This document shows, in pieces, positions 1-6,624 of a stretch of 30,679 nucleotides of DNA. The notes below the pieces were generated by a model. The model saw only the letters and a list, made by a program, of their open reading frames with translations. It searched no databases and was not told where the DNA came from. Positions within the stretch are counted from its first letter, which is position 1; each line of letters begins with the position of its first letter. The position numbers and the translations under genes are program-made. This stretch comes from a virus. The stretch lies in IMG/VR virus record IMGVR_UViG_3300002483_000030, positions 1-30,679 of that record. The stretch is one strand, 5' to 3'.

Positions 1-1466
1 AAAAATCCACCTTCTCTAAACCTTGCTAACGCTAAAGTTGTGGCGTCAACTAAGTCATCGTTTTCGCCACCAGGAAAATCAGAAACTTCTTCCATAAGTT
101 CCTCACCCCACCTAGTTTCAGGCACCCAAATTCTACCGTCTTGGAAAATCGGGCTAACCGCATTCAGTCTTGCAATCTTATCTTGCCCTTTTCCTGGAGA
201 AAATGTATTTACAGGTATGCCTACTCTGCGTAATTCTTGTACTAACGGAATCCCTGACGCTTTTGATTCAATAATTACCGTATCAGGTTCCCAATAATCG
301 TATAAACGTAACGCTTCGTTTTTTAATTCAGGAAAATCAAAACGTTCTTTTACACAATCTAATAAAATTAAATGTGCTTCATCGCCGTTGTAGTGTTCTT
401 CGCCTATTTTTCCTTCGGGATAAAACACACCCCACGTTGTTATCGCTGTAAAGTCAGCTCTTTCCGATTTTAAAAACGCGGTATCGTAACTTTGTATTAA
501 ATAATCGCAAGCTGGCGGCTTATCTTGATCCCAAATCATAAACCAATCTTTCGGTATTATCGAAATACCCTCACCTGTTGGTCTTTGCATGTACTGCGAC
601 GCCCATTTCGACGGACTAACAGAAGCTTTTATTGTTTGTAATTCTTCTAACGACCAAAAATTTTCCCATAATGATCTACCGCTAGGTAAAATCGCAGGAA
701 ATTCAATCAACTTCCATTGGTCTGCGCCTTCGTCTTGTGTCATTTTCTTAATTAAACGCCCCGTTAGATCTTTTTTCGACCAACGTGTCATTACAATTAC
801 GATAGCACCTCCAGGTTGTAACCTTTGTCGTGGTCCCGACATGAACCATTCGTACGCTTCTTCTAATGCTTTATCCGACATAGCGTCTTGTTCGGAATGC
901 GGATCGTCAATAATAAACAAATCAGCACCCCTACCTGCTAACGCACCTCCAATACCTGCCGCGTAATACTCTCCGCCTTGGCTTGTTAACCATTTACCCG
1001 CCGAACGGCTATCTGCTTTTAGTTCTGTTTCAGGAAAAAGTTCTTTATATTCATCGCCGTCGATTAAATCCCTAACTTTTCTACCGAAGTTAATCGCAAG
1101 GTCAGCGGTGTGCGTTGCTTCTATAATTTTTAATTTAGGATTTTTACCTAAAAGATACGCAGGAAACAAATGAGACGCAAATTCTGATTTCGTATGTCTA
1201 GGCGGCATATTTATTATTAGCCTTTTTAGCTTGCCTGATGCTATTTCATCAAAAGCCGCCGCCATTTGTTTATGGTGATTTCCATCTATAAAATCTGACC
1301 ACATAGCGCGGACAAAATCCATAAAGGTACTTGTTGATTTTTCTTGGAAGTCGCGTTTTTCGAGTTCCTCTAATAAAACAGTAAACTCTTTTGCTTCTGC
1401 TTTATTAAGGTGGTCTAAGTTAATTCCCTTTAAGAGTTTTAACTTTTCTCTTTTGTCTTGCGACAT
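1..1466 (-). CDS. terL: Terminase large subunit (3' end outside window)
   Basis: This is the packaging motor ATPase and nuclease that cuts and translocates concatemeric phage DNA into the prohead. Reading the minus strand from the ATG at 1466-1464 gives an uninterrupted frame to the window edge, about 488 codons. Seen directly: an arginine-type Walker A (PPRHTKSE, about residues 88-95), Walker B IIDDPHS (about 185-191), a coupling motif VMTRW near 225, and the first nuclease acidic motif QSYDTAF near 300, followed by the RNase H-like C-terminal part (IIESKASG, then DDLVDATTLALARF at the edge). This order is that of phage TerL. It is probably missing only a short C-terminus. It lies in a minus-strand run after two probable structural genes, and terS is about 2.6 kb upstream rather than adjacent. 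Confidence 0.95.
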   Translation of the reverse strand, partial: MSQDKREKLKLLKGINLDHLNKAEAKEFTVLLEELEKRDFQEKSTSTFMDFVRAMWSDFIDGNHHKQMAAAFDEIASGKLKRLIINMPPRHTKSEFASHLFPAYLLGKNPKLKIIEATHTADLAINFGRKVRDLIDGDEYKELFPETELKADSRSAGKWLTSQGGEYYAAGIGGALAGRGADLFIIDDPHSEQDAMSDKALEEAYEWFMSGPRQRLQPGGAIVIVMTRWSKKDLTGRLIKKMTQDEGADQWKLIEFPAILPSGRSLWENFWSLEELQTIKASVSPSKWASQYMQRPTGEGISIIPKDWFMIWDQDKPPACDYLIQSYDTAFLKSERADFTAITTWGVFYPEGKIGEEHYNGDEAHLILLDCVKERFDFPELKNEALRLYDYWEPDTVIIESKASGIPLVQELRRVGIPVNTFSPGKGQDKIARLNAVSPIFQDGRIWVPETRWGEELMEEVSDFPGGENDDLVDATTLALARFREGGF

Positions 1467-1469
1467 AGG

Positions 1470-2255
1470 TTATTTTAAAGTTTTATTTAAAGCGTCAAGT
1501 TCGTCTTGTAACCTAAATAATCTATCCATATCGACAGGTTCGCCTTGACGTCGCATACTGTCCATTCTAAATATATCTTGGTTTATTTGGTCACGTCTAC
1601 CTAATAAATCTTTTCTCATTTTAGGATTCATTCTATTCCTTAACGAAGTAATCCCTGTATCTTTTAACTTTGTTAAATCAAGATTGCCTTGTGTCGGTCG
1701 TTCAATATTGATTGGTCCACGCGGTCCACGGTTCGTGGTCATCCTTCTGCCTGACTGAGTTAGTGGTGGGGTAGCAACTCTATTAAGTACATCCGTACCG
1801 ACTCGGAGTCCTGACTGAGAGGTTGGTAAGGTAGAAACTCGGGCTCCTAGCTGAGTAAGTGGTGGTCGCATAATATTCGCCATTTGATTAGCGAATCGTG
1901 TCTTAGCTCCTGGAAGCGGTAGTAAAGAAGCGACGCCTAGTCCTGCGATTGTTGAAGCGCGTTTGCCTTCTGGTGTTTGGAGGTATTCTGTTAATGCTTT
2001 ATTTTCGGATAACTTCCTTTCGCTTTCCCTTTGTAAGTTTCCTGAAAAGTTATCTAAAAAAGTTCTAAAGGTACTGCGATTGTCTGGGGCTGGCTTTACC
2101 ACGTATTCTTCAGCTTGGAACACAGGAAGATTGGTGTTTCTCATTTCATTAAACAATTCTAAGTCTTTATCAGAAATATCTCTCCCCTGTTGTTGTGTAG
2201 CTAACATTCGTCTAATGTCTGCGTCTGAGATTGTTCTTCCTTGTTGTCTTTCCAT
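1470..2255 (-). CDS. Unknown protein, probable virion/morphogenesis component
   Basis: This 261-aa protein is not a family I recognise. It is rich in Arg, Asn, Gln and Thr. The N-terminus carries a short internal duplication (GRTISDADIRRML then GRDISDKDLELFN, about residues 6-36), followed by a helical stretch, a hydrophobic glycine/alanine/leucine-rich segment near 100-115 that could touch a membrane, then three imperfect copies of a PLTQxGxRVxT-like unit (about 130-172). The C-terminal 60 residues look alpha-helical. It sits 4 bases upstream of terL in the same direction, so a packaging or virion role is inferred only from position. No clear Shine-Dalgarno is present; the start is preceded by CTGCTTTACTT, a string it shares with the next gene upstream. 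Confidence 0.7.
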   Translation of the reverse strand: MERQQGRTISDADIRRMLATQQQGRDISDKDLELFNEMRNTNLPVFQAEEYVVKPAPDNRSTFRTFLDNFSGNLQRESERKLSENKALTEYLQTPEGKRASTIAGLGVASLLPLPGAKTRFANQMANIMRPPLTQLGARVSTLPTSQSGLRVGTDVLNRVATPPLTQSGRRMTTNRGPRGPINIERPTQGNLDLTKLKDTGITSLRNRMNPKMRKDLLGRRDQINQDIFRMDSMRRQGEPVDMDRLFRLQDELDALNKTLK

Positions 2256-2328
2256 AAGTAAAGCAGTTTAATTTATAAATGGTTCTCTTAGCGCGTATCT
2301 TATTCTGAAAACCATAGTTCTGTAAAGA

Positions 2329-3105
2329 TTAATCCAGTTCCTCAATTATTTTAACAATGCGATTTAAACCAGCTTTCGGATTTTGTTTTTGTCTTGCCGC
2401 CGCTGCGCGGATCGCGGGCAGATTGGCTTTAAGTAATTCCAACGTGTATTCGCTTACTTCACTAAGGTCAGTACCACCTTTGCTTTGTGCAAAAAAGTCA
2501 CTAATTAATTCGTCTAAGTTTTGATTAACGCGGGACGTGCCTGCTCCTCTACGTTTACCGAACCGTTCAAAACCTTCCCCCGAACCGCGAGCCATGAGTG
2601 ACGGTAAACCTGCAAGGGCTTCCGTTACTTGTGGCGGAACCATGGAAGCTAGTTTTGAAGCACCTGTATTTAATGCTTGGGATAGGATTCCTACAGGAGC
2701 CTTGGGTGCGAATAATGAAACCTCTTGTAATCCAGGATCTTGTTCTGCGAGTTTCAATACTCGATTGATTTCGTCTTGTTGTTCGCGCTCAATCTGAGCT
2801 AAACGAGATGGATCACCACCTTCGGCTAGTTCAATTTCGTACGGACTTACACCGAAATTTTTGCCGCCTTCGATTGGGTCATCAAACTCATCTAAATCAA
2901 AAGGGACTGTTCGTTTGCGCATACCTTCAAGATCGGGAGCGAAACGTGGATCTTTTTGTCGTTTTAAAAACGCATATGTTTCAGGATCAACCATCGAGCC
3001 TTCTTTGTATAACTGCTCTATTAGATCAGAAAAAGTTTGATAATCTTTATCAACTTTGTCGTATTCTTTTTCAAGCTCAATTTCTGTTAGACGGTTGATC
3101 TTCAT
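2329..3105 (-). CDS. Unknown acidic/helical protein near terminase
   Basis: I place the start at the ATG at 3105-3103 (protein begins MKINRLTEIELEKEYDKVDK, 258 aa). The frame stays open to 3207, but that upstream part is a lysine/phenylalanine-rich stretch over an AT-rich leader and looks non-coding. The start is preceded by CTTTACTT, as in the downstream gene at 2255. The N-terminal 50 residues are highly charged and predicted helical (coiled-coil-like). The middle is Pro/Gly/Ala-rich with a hydrophobic patch (SLFAPKAPVGILSQAL), and the C-terminus is a helical Ala/Leu/Lys segment. No family recognised. Position before terL suggests a structural or morphogenetic role. Confidence 0.68.
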   Translation of the reverse strand: MKINRLTEIELEKEYDKVDKDYQTFSDLIEQLYKEGSMVDPETYAFLKRQKDPRFAPDLEGMRKRTVPFDLDEFDDPIEGGKNFGVSPYEIELAEGGDPSRLAQIEREQQDEINRVLKLAEQDPGLQEVSLFAPKAPVGILSQALNTGASKLASMVPPQVTEALAGLPSLMARGSGEGFERFGKRRGAGTSRVNQNLDELISDFFAQSKGGTDLSEVSEYTLELLKANLPAIRAAAARQKQNPKAGLNRIVKIIEELD

Positions 3106-3257
3106 AAGTAAAGTAGTTATGTGTATAACAAGTTGGTCATAATATAACTCGAAAAAATTTTTTCGCAAAATTTTTTTGCATAGGGACTTTTTCAAAAATA
3201 CATGCAAAACTGAGGCTGAAACTAGGTGCGGGCGGGTGGGTACCCCGCTACGCGGTA

Positions 3258-3276
3258 AAAGGGGGGTTACCCCTTT
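3258..3276. other. Short GC-rich hairpin in leader
   Basis: AAAGGGG (3258-3264) and CCCCTTT (3270-3276) form a perfect 7-bp stem with a 5-base loop. It lies in the 210-base gap between the genes at 3105 and 3418, downstream on the minus strand of an AT-rich promoter-like stretch. There is no U-run directly after it on either strand, so I do not call it a terminator. Confidence 0.45.
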
Positions 3277-3280
3277 ACTT

Positions 3281-3300
3281 ATAGGCTTATATATTATCGT
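3281..3300 (-). promoter_or_regulatory. Possible promoter for the 3105-to-terL run
   Basis: On the minus strand the sequence reads ACGATAATATATAAGCC, containing -10-like TAATAT/TATAAT-like hexamers, just downstream of the terminator at 3373-3402 and upstream of the first probable late gene at 3105. No convincing -35 at 17 bases was found, and the CTTTACT-type -35 of the early genes is absent. This is consistent with a different (late) promoter class, but weakly supported. Confidence 0.3.
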
Positions 3301-3372
3301 TTAGTAGAGAGCGTTTATGTGCCTTATAAGGTATGTTTAAGGGTAAGGGTTAGGTAGTTAAATAGTAGACAT

Positions 3373-3402
3373 AAAAAAAGGGTAGCCGATAGACTACCCT
3401 TT
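3373..3402 (-). terminator. Rho-independent terminator
   Basis: AAAGGGTAG (3377-3385) pairs perfectly with CTACCCTTT (3394-3402), a 9-bp stem with an 8-base loop. In the minus-strand transcript it is followed by an unbroken run of U (3379 down to 3373). It lies 16 bases past the stop codon of the gene at 3418-3798 and so ends that transcript before the terL group. Confidence 0.88.
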
Positions 3403-3417
3403 AATAGATAGGTTAAG

Positions 3418-3798
3418 TTATTTAACTTTTCTAAATATCTCTAACTTACCTGCTTTCTTAGACCACTCTTTATCACCTAATGTTTTAGCTAGATAAGTAT
3501 TCATTATCTTACTAGGTGTTTGTTCATAAGAACGCCCGTCATCATAACCCCAAAAGGCATCACCAGTACTAGTTTCAGCAAAGGTATTAACTTGTCCTAG
3601 TGTAGCTGTACCGCCTAACTCAAAAAGAATATTACATATCTTTTTAACTTGTGGCGGGCATACTTCATAAGCACTAGCATCAGCACCTAAAGTTAGTTTT
3701 AAATGTACGCTTGCATTATTACCTCTAGCGCCAGTGTTAGTGAATGGGTTAGTAGCTGATTTAGTGTTAGCTTTCACATCTTTATTTATAGTTTTCAT
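3418..3798 (-). CDS. Unknown 126-aa protein before terminator
   Basis: Not recognised. The N-terminal 30 residues are polar and Asn/Thr/Lys-rich (probably disordered). Residues 45-126 form a compact globular-looking domain with two helical stretches and a basic C-terminus (GKLEIFRKVK), which could be a small winged-helix-type nucleic-acid binder, though no motif proves this. There is no Shine-Dalgarno: the ATG follows an AT-only leader (TAATAATAATAATT). It is flanked upstream by a 260-base repeat-rich non-coding stretch and downstream by a strong terminator, so it may be a single-gene transcript. Confidence 0.65.
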   Translation of the reverse strand: MKTINKDVKANTKSATNPFTNTGARGNNASVHLKLTLGADASAYEVCPPQVKKICNILFELGGTATLGQVNTFAETSTGDAFWGYDDGRSYEQTPSKIMNTYLAKTLGDKEWSKKAGKLEIFRKVK

Positions 3799-3839
3799 AA
3801 TTATTATTATTAGTTAATGTGGTCTTATGTCTGTGCCAC

Positions 3840-3915
3840 ATGACGTATTATATATTAATTAGTTATATATACAACTATACGTACTTAAATAATTAAATAT
3901 TTATTTATATATATT
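3840..3915. other. AT-rich segment
   Basis: An almost pure A/T stretch (runs such as TATATATTAATTAGTTATATATA) lies immediately beside the direct repeats at 3928-4061. It could be an easily melted DNA element of an origin or simply a promoter region for the gene at 3798. The sequence alone does not decide. Confidence 0.4.
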
Positions 3916-3927
3916 CCGTCTTTTTTC

Positions 3928-4061
3928 CGTGGCTCGTGGCTCGTGGCTCGTGGCGATTCTACAGAATCTACAGATTCCACAGATTCAAGTGAATGGGTAA
4001 GGGTAAGTGTAGAGTAGAGTCAGGGATAGAGTGATAGAGTGATAGAGTAGAGTGATAGAGT
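3928..4061. repeat. Three consecutive sets of short direct/inverted repeats next to terS
   Basis: Three different repeat sets follow one another without coding content. (1) A 7-base unit CGTGGCT occurs three times plus six bases of a fourth (3928-3954). (2) GATTC/GAATC alternates as GATTCTACAGAATC then TACAGATTC and CACAGATTC (3955-3986). (3) An 8-base unit GATAGAGT occurs at 4025, 4033, 4041 and 4054, with related GTAGAGT strings before it (4008-4020). They end just after the terS stop codon. Clustered repeats beside terS are typical of terminase recognition (pac/cos) or of iteron origins. Confidence 0.8.
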
Positions 4062-4064
4062 AGA

Positions 4065-4610
4065 TTACGATTGAGTAAACTCTCCCTCAATCACGTTCGA
4101 CTCGGTCGCTCGTTTCTTAATCAACTCTTCGAGTCGAGTGAGTATGTCGTCCTTGGACATCATGTCGATCTTCGCGGTCAACACCTCGCGTCTATCGATG
4201 TAGAGTCCGCCAGCCTTGCCTCGATGAACCTCGGCGGTGATGGCTGCGGATATCTGACCTTGGTCCTTTGCCTCTTCTCGTAGATCGTGGAGCGTGGACA
4301 GGTGGCTCTCCAAAGAAACTGCATCTCGCTCCGCGAGTGACATTTCTAACTCAATGAGGTAGTTTCGAACGACTGGGTTATGATTGAGTAGAACACTGCC
4401 TTGAGTCTTAGCCCCCTTGCGATCCTTCGTATAGCCTGCTTTCATCGCAGCATCAGTGGCTGTCATGCCTTTAATGTACTCTCGACAGAACTTCTTTTGC
4501 TTGGCGTTAATGGGTTGCCATTTCTTACCGCTTTCGTCGATGAGTGAGTTTCCGTCTTCGGATGGAACGAGTGGAGTATAGGTCAGTTGTTTCATTCTAT
4601 TTACCAACAT
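4065..4610 (-). CDS. terS: Terminase small subunit
   Basis: The DNA-recognition subunit of the packaging terminase. Residues about 34-80 carry the Terminase_2-type pattern: INAKQKKFCREYIKGMTATDAAMKAGY, then a stretch ending in VLLNHNPVVRNYLIELE, i.e. the helix-turn-helix DNA-binding part, followed by a helical oligomerisation region and an acidic C-terminus. Its length of 181 aa is usual. The start used is 4610; a second ATG at 4595 is equally possible because neither has a good Shine-Dalgarno. The gene is noticeably more GC-rich than its surroundings (67 G+C in bases 4141-4260), suggesting a different history. It is separated from terL by three genes. The CTATTAG/GAGAGGGCACGAG module lies upstream and direct repeats lie just downstream. 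Confidence 0.9.
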   Translation of the reverse strand: MLVNRMKQLTYTPLVPSEDGNSLIDESGKKWQPINAKQKKFCREYIKGMTATDAAMKAGYTKDRKGAKTQGSVLLNHNPVVRNYLIELEMSLAERDAVSLESHLSTLHDLREEAKDQGQISAAITAEVHRGKAGGLYIDRREVLTAKIDMMSKDDILTRLEELIKKRATESNVIEGEFTQS

Positions 4611-4862
4611 TTCTAATAGAGTTATTACAATAATAATAGAAAATTAATAAATAAAATAGTTTTCTCGTGCCCTCTCTCCTTCTTACCTGTTCATTTCTAA
4701 TAGTTTAATAGAATTCTATTACTTTTGCTTTTTCACACAATCCACTGTCCACGAGCCTTTCAGCTCGATTCTATTAGTTTATTACTTCTATTAGTAGTTC
4801 TCGTAAACTTTTTTCAAAAACTTTTTTATTTTCTAAAACTACTAATAGGACTTTTCTAATAA
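4611..4862 (-). promoter_or_regulatory. Control region upstream of terS (CTATTAG boxes + 13-base block)
   Basis: This non-coding stretch holds five CTATTAG heptamers (minus strand at 4613-4619, 4697-4703 and 4842-4848; plus strand at 4771-4777 and 4788-4794) and the block CTCGTGCCCTCTC at 4664-4676 (GAGAGGGCACGAG on the minus strand), followed in the direction of terS by ACTATTTTATTTATTAATTTTC. The same heptamers, the identical 13-base block and an ACTATATTTTATTTA string stand upstream of the plus-strand helicase gene at 27868. I read this as a dedicated promoter or operator module; which protein binds it is unknown. Confidence 0.6.
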
Positions 4863-5285
4863 TCACATTCCGTCTTCGTCGTAATAAATCGCCGACTCGG
4901 TTACTCCGAAAGTTTCACCTTGTCTCGGTGCTGGATCAATCGGTTCGAGTTCATATCCTACAACTTTGTAGTCTTTATCGTACTTATGTACATACCAGAA
5001 CTTTTCGCCTGTTTCGATATCCTCGAGCAACGCATCTGGATCCAACCCTTCTAGTTCCTCTACTATAGTGCTCTCACTAATAGGATCGTTTAAGTTTTGA
5101 GCTTCAGGTGATCTCCAAGCTTCATTATTCCCTGTATAAAGCACCCTCCATAACTCGTTATAGAGGTCGAGTATCTTTTCTATCTTATCAACTGTAGTGA
5201 CACAAAGGAACTCTCGGTATTGGTTTGGGTTCCTTTCTTGCTCATGAAAATGACATAAGCTAACTCTATATAGTTTATTTTCCAT
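4863..5285 (-). CDS. Unknown small early protein (paralogue group A)
   Basis: A 140-aa acidic protein, not recognised. A good ribosome binding site (GAAAGGAGAAAGAA) precedes the ATG. Its N-terminus (KLYRVSLCHF, then a helix with LYNELWRVL) resembles that of the 128-aa protein at 6238-6624 (YYTIRLYPSL, then WYDKLWRET). Its ETGEKFWYVH to VVGYELEPIDP segment resembles ETGRIVVAH to VQGGYGLEPI of the protein at 6621-6908. These look like diverged copies of one phage family. The gene overlaps nothing and is the last of the early minus-strand run. Confidence 0.72.
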   Translation of the reverse strand: MENKLYRVSLCHFHEQERNPNQYREFLCVTTVDKIEKILDLYNELWRVLYTGNNEAWRSPEAQNLNDPISESTIVEELEGLDPDALLEDIETGEKFWYVHKYDKDYKVVGYELEPIDPAPRQGETFGVTESAIYYDEDGM

Positions 5286-5298
5286 TTCTTTCTCCTTT

Positions 5299-5649
5299 CT
5301 ATAAATACTTTTTGTTAAACTGTGGTTCTCGAGTCATAGTATATCCATAACATCCGTCAATCCAAGCCATCTTTATATGGTAAATATATCCTTCGTAAGC
5401 ATACGCAAAACATTTCACCTCGTGTTCTGAATTGTAATCTTCATCTTCCCACTGCATGTCTATATATAGTTTATTTTCTGTTTCAATAAACTCTATATTT
5501 GCAGCGGTCAACTGTTCACACAATTCGTAAATATCTAACTCTGATCTCTCTATGGGCATGTATGCTTCACGGTTCAATACCTGAGTCCCAAACGGGCAAC
5601 TGGTCTCGTCCCATAGTTTATCGTTAGCGTATATTTCGTATAGTTTCAT
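5299..5649 (-). CDS. Unknown acidic early protein
   Basis: A 116-aa acidic, tyrosine-rich protein (MKLYEIYANDKLWDET start), not recognised. Predicted alpha/beta: a strand, a helix around residues 38-52 (SELDIYELCEQLTAAN), then several strands ending in an aromatic tail. Preceded by AAGGAGAAAGAA; it ends 13 bases before the next gene. Likely a host-takeover or accessory early gene by position only. Confidence 0.7.
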   Translation of the reverse strand: MKLYEIYANDKLWDETSCPFGTQVLNREAYMPIERSELDIYELCEQLTAANIEFIETENKLYIDMQWEDEDYNSEHEVKCFAYAYEGYIYHIKMAWIDGCYGYTMTREPQFNKKYL

Positions 5650-5659
5650 TTCTTTCTCC

Positions 5660-5821
5660 TTATCCGTTATTGTTAAGTTCGTACCATGCTTTCACACATG
5701 CTCGTACTACGTTGGGTCGAGAGACTTTCATTCCTGTCTGACTTTCCATAATATCTTTAATATCATTTATGTCGTCCACTAGATCAGGTGTTTTTATTTG
5801 GATCGGTTTAATTTCTTTCAT
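5660..5821 (-). CDS. Candidate ribbon-helix-helix regulator, 53 aa
   Basis: A small gene read from the gap: ATG at 5821, stop TAA at 5660-5662, with a strong GAAAGGAGAAAGAA ribosome binding site. The protein begins MKEIKPIQIKTPDLVDDIND and continues through KVSRPNVVRACVKAW. The pattern of a short beta strand (KPIQIKTP), a helix, a turn (GMKVSRPN) and a second helix (NVVRACVKAWYEL) is what CopG/Arc-type ribbon-helix-helix repressors show, at their usual size. It is the first gene after the promoter at 5873-5901, and a perfect palindrome lies at the likely transcription start, which would suit autoregulation. Function is inferred from pattern only. Confidence 0.6.
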   Translation of the reverse strand: MKEIKPIQIKTPDLVDDINDIKDIMESQTGMKVSRPNVVRACVKAWYELNNNG

Positions 5822-5844
5822 TTCTTTCTCCTTTCTTAGTTAAT

Positions 5845-5865
5845 CGCGGTAAAATCTTTACCGCG
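5845..5865. promoter_or_regulatory. Perfect palindrome at transcription start (operator or 5' hairpin)
   Basis: CGCGGTAAA (5845-5853) and TTTACCGCG (5857-5865) are exact reverse complements with a 3-base spacer. It starts 7 bases downstream of the -10 box (5873-5878), so it covers about +1 to +21 of the minus-strand transcript for the 53-aa candidate regulator. It may be an operator, a 5' mRNA hairpin, or both. Confidence 0.7.
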
Positions 5866-5872
5866 TATATAT

Positions 5873-5901
5873 ATTATATAAGGGGAGCAAAATAGAATAA
5901 A
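5873..5901 (-). promoter_or_regulatory. Early promoter (TTTATT-17-TATAAT)
   Basis: On the minus strand: CTGCTTTATT with hexamer TTTATT (5901-5896), 17 bases, then TATAAT (5878-5873). It is one of nine promoters in the window sharing the (t)GCTTTAYT -35 region. It drives the 53-aa gene and the run down to 4863. Confidence 0.75.
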
Positions 5902-5924
5902 GCAGCGTACGAAAGCGCACCCGA

Positions 5925-6098
5925 CTAGCGCTTATACTTTCGCTGTTTCTTAAGCCTCTCGCGCTCCCAATCGTCCAAAGGATATGAACCCTTGGGTCGC
6001 GCACCGCTGATATATACTGGTCGCTCGAGTGGCAACCGTTCGATAATTTCGTGGGCTTCCGCCTTACTTTCTAATTCGATTGTTACGCAATACTTCAT
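5925..6098 (-). CDS. Unknown 57-aa basic protein
   Basis: ATG at 6098, stop TAG at 5925-5927. GGGAG lies 6-7 bases before the ATG, and the ATG overlaps the upstream stop (ATGA), so translation is coupled. The protein begins with a beta-like strand (MKYCVTIELES), then a helix, and ends in a strongly basic helix (WERERLKKQRKYKR), which suggests nucleic-acid contact. Not recognised. Confidence 0.6.
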   Translation of the reverse strand: MKYCVTIELESKAEAHEIIERLPLERPVYISGARPKGSYPLDDWERERLKKQRKYKR

Positions 6099-6241
6099 CG
6101 GTAGCTCCCGTCTTCCATCTTGGTGAATGGGACGTCGCGAATCGGAACACGTTGGAATATTAATCTAGTCGGGTAGATATGATCTCTTGCAGGCGCTGTC
6201 ATTATCCGCTTATATTCATAATCTTTTCTATGACTTTTCAT
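6095..6241 (-). CDS. Unknown 48-aa protein
   Basis: ATG at 6241, stop TGA at 6095-6097, overlapping both neighbours by 4 bases (ATGA), so it reads as a link of a coupled chain. Composition is basic/aromatic (begins MKSHRKDYEYKRIM). No motif recognised. The Shine-Dalgarno is weak (GGATC), and coupling to the gene at 6238 is the likely means of translation. Confidence 0.55.
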   Translation of the reverse strand: MKSHRKDYEYKRIMTAPARDHIYPTRLIFQRVPIRDVPFTKMEDGSYR

Positions 6242-6624
6242 AATAGATCCTCTACTGGCGTACCTTTAGGTATGAATTTGCCGTCGCCGACCTCAACCCA
6301 GTTTCTTTGTGTGTCGTGGTCTTCCCACTCGTATAAGCCATTACAATAGAGTATTTTAGAACTGAATCGACTAAACGCTAATATTTCGCTACCTTCCCAG
6401 TTTTGTAATATAACATCATCGGTCAACGCATCGACGCCTACGCGCTCAAAATCAGGGTCTAGGTGTTCGAGTTGTTTATCAATAGTCTCGCGCCATAATT
6501 TATCGTACCACTCTACAACTCGCGTTGCTTGGGTCAACGTAGCCGCGTACTGTAATAAATATGACTCATGCCCACCTACTGATAGGCTTGGGTAAAGTCG
6601 AATTGTGTAATATTCGTTTCTCAT
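6238..6624 (-). CDS. Unknown small early protein (paralogue group A)
   Basis: A 128-aa acidic protein, not recognised. N-terminal strand (NEYYTIRLYPSL), a helix with the pattern VVEWYDKLWRET, then mixed strand regions with many Trp/Glu. The N-terminal half resembles the 140-aa protein at 4863-5285 in order and spacing. It overlaps both neighbours by 4 bases. Confidence 0.7.
   Translation of the reverse strand: MRNEYYTIRLYPSLSVGGHESYLLQYAATLTQATRVVEWYDKLWRETIDKQLEHLDPDFERVGVDALTDDVILQNWEGSEILAFSRFSSKILYCNGLYEWEDHDTQRNWVEVGDGKFIPKGTPVEDLL

Noticed and set aside
589-966. A 125-aa open frame on the plus strand inside terL.
   Set aside because: It is the reverse-strand shadow of an unmistakable terminase large subunit with all motifs, and lacks a ribosome binding site.
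2337-3207. The full 292-aa reading of the gene at 2329.
   Set aside because: The extra 34 residues come from an AT-rich leader with low-complexity Lys/Phe content; the ATG at 3105 shares its leader string with the next gene.
3928-4061. CRISPR array.
   Set aside because: Units of 7-8 bases in direct tandem without spacers are not CRISPR repeats.
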